Shown in pieces: positions 8,686 to 16,866 of a stretch of 64,000 nucleotides of DNA (its first letter is position 1; every line of letters begins with the position of its first letter). The stretch spans positions 3,069,574 through 3,133,573 of the forward strand of contig NZ_BLJA01000001.1 of the NCBI RefSeq assembly GCF_019972295.1. The letters run 5' to 3'. Made by a program: the position numbers and the translations under genes. The notes below the pieces were generated by a model, which was given only the letters and a program-made list of their open reading frames with translations, was not told the DNA's origin and made no database searches. The stretch is from Geobacter sp. AOG2 (GTDB taxonomy: Bacteria > Desulfobacterota > Desulfuromonadia > Geobacterales > Pseudopelobacteraceae).

Positions 8686-8725
8686 AGGATAAAAATTATC
8701 CTAATACTTTCCAGAAAAATGTCAA
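8686..8725 (-). promoter_or_regulatory. Promoter-like site with overlapping palindromic operator
   Basis: On the minus strand TTGACA (8725-8720) is followed after 19 bp by GATAAT (8700-8695). The perfect palindrome AGGATAA-AAA-TTATCCT (8686-8702) covers the -10 element, as a repressor site would. The spacing is longer than ideal. I do not recognise the operator family. Confidence 0.5.
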
Positions 8726-8767
8726 TTGAAAAACAGCGGCAGGGGTAGCCCGTTTCCGTGCTCCAAC

Positions 8768-8796
8768 TTGACACCGGGCCGGTTTCGGACTACAAG
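8768..8796 (+). promoter_or_regulatory. Promoter of the cobM-cbiG-pdxA operon
   Basis: TTGACA (8768-8773) and TACAAG (8791-8796) are 17 bp apart, 58 bp before the cobM start. I find no cobalamin riboswitch features in the leader. Confidence 0.6.
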
Positions 8797-8853
8797 TTCA
8801 GGCAGGCACCGCCATCATCCCGTTTTGTTAAAGAAAACAAGGAGCAGGTTCAT

Positions 8854-9633
8854 ATGTCACAGCAGGTTTCTTTCGTCGGTGCGGGACCGGGGGCATCAGA
8901 CCTCATCACTATCCGGGGCGCCCGACTTTTACGTCACGCCGATGTGGTCATATATGCCGGCAGCCTGGTGGACCGGGAGTTGGTGCGCCGCTACGCTGCC
9001 ACGGCGGATGTGTACGATTCGGCCGGCATGACCCTTGACGAAGTCATGGGCGTCATCATGGATGCAGTCTCTGCGGGCAGGAGCGTGGTGCGGCTTCATA
9101 CCGGGGATCCGTCGATTTACGGCGCCATCCAGGAGCAGATGGAAGCCCTTGACCGACTGGGGGTGACATACCAGGTGGTGCCCGGCGTAACCAGCGCCTT
9201 TGCCGCCGCCGCCGCCCTCAAACAGGAACTGACCCTGCCGGAAGTGTCACAATCGGTGATCTTTACCCGCATGGAGGGGCGCACACCGGTACCGGAGCGG
9301 GAAAGTCTCAGCCGGATCGCCGGTATCGGCGCCACCCTGGTGATCTATCTTTCGGTGGGTATGATCGACCGGGTGGTGGCAGAACTCCTGGCCGGGGCCT
9401 ACTCCCCGGAGACCGCCGCCGCCGTGGTCTGCCGTGCCTCCTGGGAGGACGAACTGATCATCGAAGGGACCCTGGCCGATATCGCCGCCAAGGTTCGCGA
9501 GGCCGGCATCGAGCGCCAGGCTCTGATCATCGTGGGGGATGTGTTGGCGGCACGCCGTGAAGGGCTCAAGGCGCGGTCGTTGCTTTACGATGACAGTTTC
9601 TCCCACGGTTTTCGCGGCAGCGCCATAGGGTGA
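8854..9633 (+). CDS. cobM: Cobalt-precorrin-4 / precorrin-4 C11-methyltransferase
   Basis: 259 residues from the ATG preceded by GGAG. It begins SFVGAGPGASDLITIRG, the SAM-dependent tetrapyrrole methylase signature, and contains LHTGDPSIYGAIQEQ and VVPGVTSAFAAAA, which match CobM/CbiF. It methylates C11 of the corrin precursor, the step before ring contraction is completed by CbiG in the anaerobic route. cbiG follows 1 nt after the stop, which supports the anaerobic pathway. Confidence 0.93.
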   Translation: MSQQVSFVGAGPGASDLITIRGARLLRHADVVIYAGSLVDRELVRRYAATADVYDSAGMTLDEVMGVIMDAVSAGRSVVRLHTGDPSIYGAIQEQMEALDRLGVTYQVVPGVTSAFAAAAALKQELTLPEVSQSVIFTRMEGRTPVPERESLSRIAGIGATLVIYLSVGMIDRVVAELLAGAYSPETAAAVVCRASWEDELIIEGTLADIAAKVREAGIERQALIIVGDVLAARREGLKARSLLYDDSFSHGFRGSAIG

Positions 9634-9634
9634 C

Positions 9635-10711
9635 ATGCGCGTCGCCGTGATCGCCATAACCCGCAACGGGGTGCAGTTGGGACAACGGTTGCGGGGAGGG
9701 CTCCCCGAAGCAGAGTTGTACGCTTCCAGCCGCTATGCCGGGCAGGCCGGGACGACCAGGCGCCTCTTCGACCCTGCCGGCCTGAAGGCGCTGGTCGCCT
9801 CACTCTGGAAGGAATACGACGGTCTCGTCTTCATCATGGCCGCCGGCATTGTAGTGCGCATGATTGCACCGTTTCTGGAATCCAAGGAGACCGACCCGGC
9901 CGTGGTGGTGATGGACGATGCCGGCAAATTCTCCATCTCCCTCATCGCGGGCCATCTGGGTGGCGCCAACGAACTGGCCGAGCGCTGCGCCTTCATCTGC
10001 GGGGCCCGGCCGGTGATCACTACGGCCACGGATGCAAACGGGCTCCCTTCGTTCGACCTCCTGGCCAAGGAGCAGGGGTGGGTTATCGACGACATCAGCC
10101 GGGTCAAGCTCCTCAACAGGCTGCTTCTGGATGACGAGGAGATTGCCATCGTCGATCCCACGGGGAAGACGCGTTGCTGGCTGTGCGGGCGGGGCCGGAC
10201 CTCTTTCCACGAGACCTTCGCCGAGGCGATGGACAGTCCGGCCCGCGGCTTCCTGTTCGTGACCAACCGCCATCTCCCCCCCCAGACCCAGCCCGATAAC
10301 CTGCTGATCCTGCGCCCCTGTAATCTGGTGTTGGGCATCGGCTGCAATCGCGGTACGACGGTGGACGAAATCGATGATTTCGTCACGGCCCAGCTCAAGC
10401 GCATATTCCTCTCCCGCAAGAGCGTGCGGCTGGTTGCCACGGTAACGGTCAAGCGGGACGAAATGGGTTTGATCGCCTTTGCGGAGCGGCTCGGCGTTCC
10501 ACTGGCATGCTTCGGGGCCGATGAATTGAATGCGGTGGCGGTCCCGTCTCCGCCGTCGCAGCATGCTCTGGCGGCTGTCGGCGTCTCGGGCGTGGCGGAG
10601 CCGTCTGCCATACTGGGAGCGGGCGGCGGCCGGCTGCTGCTGAAGAAGGTCAAGTCGGAGAACGTCACCCTGGCGGTGGCAGAGTTGAAAGAGGAGGAAC
10701 CCCATGCCTGA
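9635..10711 (+). CDS. cbiG: Cobalt-precorrin-5A hydrolase
   Basis: 358 residues. The N-terminal part has FIMAAGIVVRMIAPFLESK and ISLIAGHLGGANELA, and the C-terminal part has LGIGCNRGTT and an ACFGADELNAV region, all characteristic of CbiG. The enzyme opens the delta-lactone of cobalt-precorrin-5A and releases acetaldehyde. It is the marker of the oxygen-independent cobalamin route. It is coupled to cobM upstream, and its last 8 nt overlap the pdxA start. Confidence 0.93.
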   Translation: MRVAVIAITRNGVQLGQRLRGGLPEAELYASSRYAGQAGTTRRLFDPAGLKALVASLWKEYDGLVFIMAAGIVVRMIAPFLESKETDPAVVVMDDAGKFSISLIAGHLGGANELAERCAFICGARPVITTATDANGLPSFDLLAKEQGWVIDDISRVKLLNRLLLDDEEIAIVDPTGKTRCWLCGRGRTSFHETFAEAMDSPARGFLFVTNRHLPPQTQPDNLLILRPCNLVLGIGCNRGTTVDEIDDFVTAQLKRIFLSRKSVRLVATVTVKRDEMGLIAFAERLGVPLACFGADELNAVAVPSPPSQHALAAVGVSGVAEPSAILGAGGGRLLLKKVKSENVTLAVAELKEEEPHA

Positions 10712-11720
10712 AAAGCCGCTGCTGGCCGTTACCATGGGAGACCCCTGTGCCGTCGGTCCGGAGATCATCGTCAAGGCGTTGGGCAATCCCCAGGCCGTCG
10801 CGGGATGCACACCCCTGGTCGTAGGCGACAGGACGGCGCTTGAGCGGGCGGTGCAGGTCTGCGGTTCGCGGCTGGAGATTGCTGAAATCACGGAACCCGA
10901 GGAGGCGCACCAGGTTCCGGACGGCACCATGGCGCTCTTGCCGCTCTCCCGCTTGTCCGAAGGTGACGTGCAGTACGGCAGGCCGACGCTGGCCGCAGGT
11001 GATGCCGTTTATCGCTATATCTGCACGGCTGCCCGACTCTGCCTTGCAGGCCGGGTAGCGGCCATGGCCACGGCTCCCATCAATAAGGAGGCCATGAACC
11101 GGGCCGGCCATGATTATCACGGACACACCGAGCTTTTGGCGGAACTGTGCGGGGTCGACGATTATGTGATGATGCTGGCCGGTGACCTGCTCAGGGTCAG
11201 CTTGGTGACGATCCACGAGGCGCTTCGCGATGTCCCCGGCCTGATCAGCCGGGAACGGGTTCTGACCACGATCCGGGTTACGGAGGACGGGGTGCGTCGC
11301 CTGACCGGCAAGGACCGTCCCCGCTTGGCGGTGCTGGCCCTCAACCCCCATTGCGGCGAGGGGGGGATGTTCGGCAACGAGGAACAGGTGGCCATCGTAC
11401 CGGCTATCGAAGCGGCCAGGCACGAGGGGATCGACGCCCAGGGGCCGCTCTCGGCGGACACCCTCTTTTATTTCGCCCAGCAGGGCGCCTACGATGGGGT
11501 GGTGGCCATGTACCACGACCAGGGATTGATACCGCTCAAGATGCTTCATTTCGACGATGGCGTCAACGTCACCCTCGGATTACCGATCATCCGCACCTCG
11601 GTGGATCATGGCACGGCTTATGATCTGGCGGGTACCGGTAGGGCCTCGGAGAAGAGTCTTGTAGCGGCCATCAGGATGGCCGTGGGGATGGCGGCAGTGG
11701 CAAAGGATGGATCGATATAG
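10704..11720 (+). CDS. pdxA: 4-hydroxythreonine-4-phosphate dehydrogenase (PdxA)
   Basis: 338 residues, the normal PdxA length. It has VTMGDPCAVGPEI at the N-terminus, TAPINKEAMNRAGH, GHTE, LNPHCGEGG, MYHDQGLIPLK and TSVDHGTAYDLAGTG, which together supply the metal- and phosphate-binding residues. It oxidises 4-phosphohydroxy-L-threonine in pyridoxal phosphate synthesis. An AGGAGG lies in the end of cbiG, so the three genes form one operon. A cobalamin-operon location for pdxA is unusual. Either PLP synthesis is co-regulated with corrin synthesis, or this copy acts on a related substrate. Confidence 0.92.
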   Translation: MPEKPLLAVTMGDPCAVGPEIIVKALGNPQAVAGCTPLVVGDRTALERAVQVCGSRLEIAEITEPEEAHQVPDGTMALLPLSRLSEGDVQYGRPTLAAGDAVYRYICTAARLCLAGRVAAMATAPINKEAMNRAGHDYHGHTELLAELCGVDDYVMMLAGDLLRVSLVTIHEALRDVPGLISRERVLTTIRVTEDGVRRLTGKDRPRLAVLALNPHCGEGGMFGNEEQVAIVPAIEAARHEGIDAQGPLSADTLFYFAQQGAYDGVVAMYHDQGLIPLKMLHFDDGVNVTLGLPIIRTSVDHGTAYDLAGTGRASEKSLVAAIRMAVGMAAVAKDGSI

Positions 11721-11738
11721 GGAGGGGAAACGCCCGAC

Positions 11739-11772
11739 AAAAAAGCCCCGCCGGTAACGGCGGGGCTTTTTT
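11739..11772. terminator. Bidirectional terminator between pdxA and flgM
   Basis: A 15-bp perfect stem (AAAAAAGCCCCGCCG and its complement) closes a GTAA loop and ends in T-runs on both strands. It serves pdxA and the convergent flgM. Confidence 0.93.
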
Positions 11773-11775
11773 GTT

Positions 11776-12060
11776 TCAGCCCATAAGGGCGTTAAGCATC
11801 TTGGTCGCGACGTCCTTGCCGCTGATATTGTAGGTACCCGCGGCCAACTGGTCCCTGATGGAGGTTACCTTCTCCCAGCGAATGGTGTCTTCCGCGGGGG
11901 CGCTTGACAAAAGCTTTTCCGTAGTCGATGAGAGTTTTACGCTGAATGCGTCGCCCTCCTCCTGCGTCGATTGGGACTCGGAGCTCTTCCGCGCAGTCGA
12001 ACCTTTGATTGTTTTATCCTGTGTCCCTGTCAGGGATCTAATCCCGGTATCGATTTTCAT
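11776..12060 (-). CDS. flgM: Anti-sigma-28 factor FlgM
   Basis: 94 residues from the ATG at 12060, preceded by GAGGAGG. The N-terminal half is polar and probably disordered. The C-terminal half (VKLSSTTEKLL, EKVTSIRDQLAAGTYNISGKDVA split by helix breaks, MLNALMG) is the sigma-28-binding region of the family. FlgM holds FliA inactive until the hook is complete. No other flagellar gene is nearby, so it is an orphan here. An in-frame ATG 9 codons upstream has a poorer ribosome site. Confidence 0.85.
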   Translation of the reverse strand: MKIDTGIRSLTGTQDKTIKGSTARKSSESQSTQEEGDAFSVKLSSTTEKLLSSAPAEDTIRWEKVTSIRDQLAAGTYNISGKDVATKMLNALMG

Positions 12061-12124
12061 GGCGGCCTCCTCTCCGATCTTATTCATCCATCTTTACTAT
12101 TTATCGGCAAAGCGGGGTTAAAGC

Positions 12125-12168
12125 TTTAGAACTTATCCGAACAAGATTATTTACGGACAAGTTCTAAA
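12125..12168. repeat. 15-bp inverted repeat spanning the bacteriohemerythrin stop codon
   Basis: TTTAGAACTTATCCG and CGGACAAGTTCTAAA pair with a single mismatch around a 14-nt loop. The right arm includes the stop codon of the bacteriohemerythrin gene. There is no long T-run, so it may be an attenuator, an mRNA 3' end or the footprint of a small mobile repeat. Confidence 0.5.
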
Positions 12169-12580
12169 TTGAATTTGGAACTCCCCGCGGCATCCGGATA
12201 AAGCGGCCGTAGTCCTGGTCGGTCCCCTTGATATGGTGGATCAGCCATTCGATCAGAAAGTCCAGGGTCTTGGCGCTCAACTCTTCGCCGTTTTCGATAT
12301 TGGTGTGCATATTCATGAGCCTGGTAACGAAAAAATCGTGTTCCTGACGGTGGCTCGAAAATCCGGAAAAATTATGGGAGAGCATCAAGTGCTCCTCATC
12401 GGAGAAGTGATGTTGTACGTAGCCGATCAGTTTCTGGAGCACATCGTCGATGATCCGGGCACCTTCCCCCTTCTGCACCGCGTCGTTGAGCACCTTGATC
12501 CAGTCGATCAACTCCCTGTGCTGAGCGTCGACGACGGGAAGGCCCAGTGCCATGCTTTCATCCCATTCGGGAAATGCCAT
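12164..12580 (-). CDS. Bacteriohemerythrin
   Basis: 138 residues from the ATG preceded by AGGAGGG; a longer in-frame ORF has no better start. All hemerythrin ligands are present: QHRELIDW (His21), YVQHHFSDEEHLM, SSHRQEHDFF and HHIKGTDQDYGRF. The protein holds a non-heme diiron centre that binds oxygen reversibly and is thought to store, sense or scavenge it in anaerobes and microaerophiles. It sits 10 nt downstream of the inactive M16 gene and may be part of the same transcript. Confidence 0.95.
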   Translation of the reverse strand: MAFPEWDESMALGLPVVDAQHRELIDWIKVLNDAVQKGEGARIIDDVLQKLIGYVQHHFSDEEHLMLSHNFSGFSSHRQEHDFFVTRLMNMHTNIENGEELSAKTLDFLIEWLIHHIKGTDQDYGRFIRMPRGVPNSI

Positions 12581-12590
12581 AGTCCCTCCT

Positions 12591-14015
12591 TTACCTTTCG
12601 GGTTGCTGCCTGAGGTCCAGTTCGCGCACAGCGCCGAAGGCCGTGAGCGGTTTGTCGAATTTGGCGGCATCGCCCACCACCACCAGTTTGAAGGCCTCGG
12701 GCTTCAGATGCCTTCGGGCGGCGGCGAGCACGTCCTCTTTCGTTACCCGGGCGATATTGTCGCGGTAGCCCTCCAGGTAGCCGGAAGGATAACCGTAGAA
12801 CTCCAGCCGCGCCCGCTGGGTCACGATCGAGGCCGGGCTGGTGAAACCGAACATGAAGGAGTTGATGATATATTCCTTGGCGGCTTTCAACTCCTGGTCG
12901 CTGACCGGCTCCCTGGTCATGCCGGCGATGATCCCCTCCATCAGGGAGATAGCCTTGCCGGTGGATTCAGCCTTGGTCTCGGTTTCGGCGAGGAAGGTAC
13001 CGGTAAAACGCCGGCCGACGTCGAAACGGCTGTCCACATTGTAGGCCAATCCTTGGTTGGTACGGATCTCCATGGTCAGGCGCGAAGTGAAACTGCCTCC
13101 CAGGATGTAATCCAGAATGCGCAGGGCGTAGATATCGGGATCGTCTTTGGTTATCCCCAGGTGCCCCAGACGGATCACGGTCTGGTTGACCTCTTTTTTG
13201 CCGTAGATCACCTCTGGCCGGAAGTCGGTCACCGGCTGCGGGATGTCCGGTAGGGCCGGCGATGCCGTCGGGCTCGGTTTACCGAAAACGGCGTTCAACT
13301 CCTTGAGCAGTGCCGTGCGGTCGAAATCGCCCGACACAGCCAGGATCATGGAATCCGGCCGGAAGAAACGGCGGTGGAAATCGACCATATCCTGGCGCGT
13401 GATGGCGTTGGCCGAAGCAAACGTAGGGACAACCCCCAGGGGATGGCCGGCATAGATGGCACGACCAAGCTCCCGCTCGGCAATCCCCTTGGGGTCGTCG
13501 TTCTGTCTCCGCAACCCTTCGATCAGGTGTTTGCGGGCGATATCTACCCGTTTCTGGCTGAAGTCGGGCCGCAAAAGCACATCGCTGAAGATGCGCAGGG
13601 TACGGCTGAAGTTCTTCGTGAGCGACGTCAGGGAGACCGTGCCCATATCGGGGCCAATGCCGCTTTCCACAGCAGAGGCCATGAACTCCAGTTCGTCGTC
13701 CATCTTTTCCGGCGAGAGCCCGCCGGCGCCGCCGCTACGCATGACGCTGCCGGTCAGGGAAGCCAGGCCGGCCTTGGCGGCCGGTTCATAGACCGATCCG
13801 GTGTGGACCAGGGCCGTGACGTTGACAATGGGCAGTTCCGTGTCCCGCAGCAGGTAGACCGGCATGCCGCATTCCAGCATCACCCGTTCGGCCCTGGGTA
13901 TCTCGAAACGCAGCTCGGGGAAGCTCATGGTGCGGGGGTCGGCCTTCCCGCCGGCGGCACCTGCGGTCGCACCTGCCGCGAAAAGGAACAAGAGGGAGAT
14001 GATCAGTCGTTTCAT
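12591..14015 (-). CDS. M16-family protein lacking the zinc motif (partner subunit)
   Basis: 474 residues with a signal peptide (MKRLIISLLFLFAAGATAGA). The M16 fold is clear (GKADP, ESGIGPDMGT, GDFDRTALL, SSRL-like FTSRLTMEIRTNQGLAYNV), but where HxxEH should lie there is GLASLTGSVMRSGG, so the catalytic zinc site is lost. Such proteins pair with an active M16 subunit, as in mitochondrial processing peptidase, and hold substrate. The active partner is the gene immediately upstream, with a 4-nt overlap. Both are exported, so the complex is probably periplasmic. Confidence 0.92.
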   Translation of the reverse strand: MKRLIISLLFLFAAGATAGAAGGKADPRTMSFPELRFEIPRAERVMLECGMPVYLLRDTELPIVNVTALVHTGSVYEPAAKAGLASLTGSVMRSGGAGGLSPEKMDDELEFMASAVESGIGPDMGTVSLTSLTKNFSRTLRIFSDVLLRPDFSQKRVDIARKHLIEGLRRQNDDPKGIAERELGRAIYAGHPLGVVPTFASANAITRQDMVDFHRRFFRPDSMILAVSGDFDRTALLKELNAVFGKPSPTASPALPDIPQPVTDFRPEVIYGKKEVNQTVIRLGHLGITKDDPDIYALRILDYILGGSFTSRLTMEIRTNQGLAYNVDSRFDVGRRFTGTFLAETETKAESTGKAISLMEGIIAGMTREPVSDQELKAAKEYIINSFMFGFTSPASIVTQRARLEFYGYPSGYLEGYRDNIARVTKEDVLAAARRHLKPEAFKLVVVGDAAKFDKPLTAFGAVRELDLRQQPER

Positions 14016-15499
14016 GTGCCTTCCTCCCCCTTTTTGGTGATGGACCCAATCATGCGGTTTTCCCTGGTGAAATATTTCCGGGCGACCCGCTGGATATCGG
14101 CGGCGGTGACCGATGCCACCTTACGGCGGTATTCGGTCATGTAGCGCCACGTGCCGGCGACCGCCTCGTACTCAGTCAGGTTGCGGGCCAGACCGCCGTT
14201 GGTGCCCATCCGGCGGGCCTCCTCATACTCGATCTTGTTAAGGACGCGCTGGAGGTCCCGTTCGGCCACCGGCTCCGTTTTGAGCAGTTCCAGTTCATGG
14301 AGGATGGCCTCCTCCACCTCCCTGGTCGTATGGGGAGCGCGGGGATTGGCATTGACAATGAAGAGGTTGGGATAACGGCTGCCGGGGGCGTCGAAGACCC
14401 CTACCTCGGTCGCGATCTGTTTTTCGATGACCAGATCTTTATACAGACGGGAGGTCCGGCCGTTACCCAGGATCATGTTGATCACGTCAAAGACGTAGTC
14501 ATCGGGGGCATTGATGGCAGGTTTGTGGAACCCGATCATCAAGGTCGGTTCGGCCTCGGCCACCAGTTCGATGCGCCGCTCCCCTTCCTGCTTCGGTTCT
14601 TCGGCCGTGACGGGCGCAGGTTTCTTTCCGGGAGGTATGTCACCGAAATAACGCTCCACCAGGGCGATGGTCGCCTTGGTGTCAATGTCCCCCACGATGG
14701 CCACGATGGCGCTCTGAGGGCCGTAGTAGGAGTGGAAGAACCGTTCCGCCTTGGTGCGGGTCAGGTTCTCGATATCCGGCATCCAGCCGATGGTGGGGTG
14801 GCCGTAGGGATGGGCCAGAAAGCCGGAGGCAATGAAGGTCTCCCACAATTTGCTTTCCGGGTCGGCGTCGGTGGAGCGTCGGCGCTCTTCCATCACCACG
14901 GCGCGTTCCGAGTAGAATTCGCGCAGTACGGCGTTCTGCATGCGGTCGGACTCGATGGCTGCCCACAATTCCAGCTTGTTGGCGGGCAGATTGATCAGAT
15001 AGGTGGTGCCGTCGCGGCTGGTGAACGCATTGTATCCGACACCGCCGTTTTTGGCGTAGAGTTCGAAGAACTCATCCTTTATGACGTACTGGGACGCCTC
15101 GGCCTCCAGCGCCGCCAGTTGTTTCTCCAATGCGGCAATCCTGATTTTGTCCCCTTGGTCCCGTTTGGCCTTCTCGGCGATCATGGCCTGGGCGGTCTGT
15201 TCGATCTTGTCCAGAAGCGGCTTTTCGGCAGCATAGTTCTTTGTCCCCAGGGTGGTGGTGCCCTTGAACAGCATATGCTCCAGCATGTGGGCAATACCCT
15301 GCTCGTCGCTGCGCTCGTCCACGCTCCCCACCCGGAAGCGGATCCAGGCCGCCACGGTCGGAGATGTATGACGCTCCACCAGAAGGAGTTTCATGCCGTT
15401 CTTCATGGTATGCTCGACGACCTTGTCTTCCAGCCCCGAGGCGAAGAGGTTGGTTGAGCACAGGCAGAGCGCTATGATAAACAACCACATCCGTTTCAT
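14012..15499 (-). CDS. Exported M16 zinc metallopeptidase (active subunit)
   Basis: 495 residues with a signal peptide (MKRMWLFIIALCLCSTNLFA). HMLEH at 71-75 is the inverted zinc motif and VVMEERRRSTD supplies the third ligand region. An insert of about 60 residues rich in Lys, Glu and Ala (roughly 95-150) is probably helical and lies between the zinc motif and the YNAFTSRDGTTY segment. It is translated just before the motif-less M16 protein, with overlapping ATGA. The two probably form a periplasmic heterodimeric peptidase. Confidence 0.93.
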   Translation of the reverse strand: MKRMWLFIIALCLCSTNLFASGLEDKVVEHTMKNGMKLLLVERHTSPTVAAWIRFRVGSVDERSDEQGIAHMLEHMLFKGTTTLGTKNYAAEKPLLDKIEQTAQAMIAEKAKRDQGDKIRIAALEKQLAALEAEASQYVIKDEFFELYAKNGGVGYNAFTSRDGTTYLINLPANKLELWAAIESDRMQNAVLREFYSERAVVMEERRRSTDADPESKLWETFIASGFLAHPYGHPTIGWMPDIENLTRTKAERFFHSYYGPQSAIVAIVGDIDTKATIALVERYFGDIPPGKKPAPVTAEEPKQEGERRIELVAEAEPTLMIGFHKPAINAPDDYVFDVINMILGNGRTSRLYKDLVIEKQIATEVGVFDAPGSRYPNLFIVNANPRAPHTTREVEEAILHELELLKTEPVAERDLQRVLNKIEYEEARRMGTNGGLARNLTEYEAVAGTWRYMTEYRRKVASVTAADIQRVARKYFTRENRMIGSITKKGEEGT

Positions 15500-15532
15500 A
15501 GGTTTTTACCTCTGGTTTTTCTTTGAATTAGA

Positions 15533-15572
15533 CACGGTGCCCGCACCCTGCCCGGATGCCGGGCACCGTGTT
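15533..15572. repeat. 12-bp inverted repeat between M16 and mlaD
   Basis: ACACGGTGCCCG and CGGGCACCGTGT form a perfect stem around a 16-nt loop. It lies past the mlaD stop on the minus strand, where a terminator is expected, but has no T-run in that direction. It could be a Rho-type or RNA-stabilising hairpin. Confidence 0.5.
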
Positions 15573-15597
15573 TATTAATGGTAAGATGATGGGCAAT

Positions 15598-16680
15598 TTA
15601 AAACAACGAGAATTTTATGTATTTGCGGGGATGCTCCTTGAAATCCTTTACCAGGGCGTCCAGGTTGTCCACCATGTGGTTCATGCGCTCGTATAATTCC
15701 TTGTCGGTCACCAGTTTGCCGGCCGTCCCCTCGCCGCTCTTGATCTTGGCGGTGACCTCCTCGATGGACTTGACCGAGTTGTCGGCCCGGTTCAGGAGCG
15801 ACAAACCCTTGTCGTAGAACTCCCGGTCGTTGATCAACAGGCCGAGGGTGCTGTCCTTGGACGTGATCTTCTTGTTCAATTCGCGCACGTAGTCCGCAGC
15901 CTCATTGCTCTTTTCCGCAAGGGTCACCAACTTGTCGTAGAGCGCTTTATCGTAGATCAGTTTGTTCAGGGTGCCGTTTGACTCCTGGATGTCCCGGAGC
16001 GTCTTGTCGGCCCGGTTAAGGATGCTGACCAGTTTGTTGTAGGGCTCGGGGTTGCGGTTCAATTTGCCCAAGGTCCCTTCGCCGCGGTTGATGGTGATTG
16101 CCAGCGCGTGGAGTTCTCCGGTCAGGTTGACGATGTTGGTGTAGAGGCTGGCGTCGGTGGTCAGCTTGCCCAGGGTTCCCTTGCCCTGGGTGATGTTGTC
16201 CACGATGGTGTTCAGGCGGTCGAAGGTGGTTCCGGCCTTCGCCATGACGTCATCCAGTTTCACGACCGGTGTGCCGCGCAGGACCGTGGCGGGTGTCTCG
16301 GAGTACTGCTGCGACGGGGTGATGTCCACATATTTTTCCCCCATGAGCCCCCGGGTCTTGATGGTTATCTTCGAATCCGTACCGATCTTCTTCAGCGCTT
16401 CGCTATCGATCTCCAGGCGGATGTCCACCTCGTTGTTCTGCTTTGGATTGGCGAAGCGGATATCGGTCACGACTCCCACATCCACGCCGGACAGCCAGAC
16501 CGGAGCGCCTTCCTTGAGGCCGGCCACATCGTCCATTACCACCTGCAGCCTTCCCTTGGGGACGAACATCTTGTTCTTCTGCCCCATCAGCAGCACCCCG
16601 CCGGCAACGAATATCAGGGCGATGAAAATGAACACGCCGGCACGTACCTGGGCCCAGCCTATCTTATTACTTCGTTCCAT
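15598..16680 (-). CDS. mlaD: MCE-family lipid transport protein (MlaD-like)
   Basis: 360 residues from ATG 16680, preceded by AGGTGGGA; another ATG two codons earlier is possible. One N-terminal membrane anchor (about 10-30) is followed by an MCE domain (about 38-115: VPKGRLQVVMDDVAGLKEGAPV in two halves, LSGVDVGVV, TRGLMGEKYVDI). A long C-terminal part repeats a motif of the type GTLGKL..D..LY about five times and is probably helical coiled coil. It is longer than E. coli MlaD (183 aa). It would form the periplasmic ring that passes phospholipid to or from the MlaE/MlaF transporter. Confidence 0.9.
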   Translation of the reverse strand: MERSNKIGWAQVRAGVFIFIALIFVAGGVLLMGQKNKMFVPKGRLQVVMDDVAGLKEGAPVWLSGVDVGVVTDIRFANPKQNNEVDIRLEIDSEALKKIGTDSKITIKTRGLMGEKYVDITPSQQYSETPATVLRGTPVVKLDDVMAKAGTTFDRLNTIVDNITQGKGTLGKLTTDASLYTNIVNLTGELHALAITINRGEGTLGKLNRNPEPYNKLVSILNRADKTLRDIQESNGTLNKLIYDKALYDKLVTLAEKSNEAADYVRELNKKITSKDSTLGLLINDREFYDKGLSLLNRADNSVKSIEEVTAKIKSGEGTAGKLVTDKELYERMNHMVDNLDALVKDFKEHPRKYIKFSLF

Positions 16681-16717
16681 ATTCATTCCCACCTGTTCAG
16701 GTTTGAAATCACAATCT

Positions 16718-16817
16718 GCCACAGAGATGCAGAGAAAATCAGGAGTAAGATAAAAAACAATGATTCCAGATAATGGAGCCTTGTGCTTTTCTCTGTGAAC
16801 CTCTGTGTCTCTGTGGC
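16718..16817. repeat. 100-bp foldback element between mlaF and mlaD
   Basis: Ends are GCCACAGAGA (16718-16727) and TCTCTGTGGC (16808-16817), a perfect 10-bp inverted repeat. A second pair, AGAGAAAA / TTTTCTCT, is nested inside. CTCTGTG-type units recur. The sequence type resembles dispersed CTCTGTGGC repeats I recall from other bacterial genomes. It lies within the 186-bp spacer splitting the transporter operon. Confidence 0.65.
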
Positions 16818-16866
16818 GGACGTCAGCCTTTCTCGCTTTATGATTTTTTCGGTAATAATGCGGTGT

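Noticed and set aside
8391-8853. Cobalamin riboswitch upstream of cobM
   Set aside because: I looked for the conserved B12-box and core on the plus strand and did not find them.
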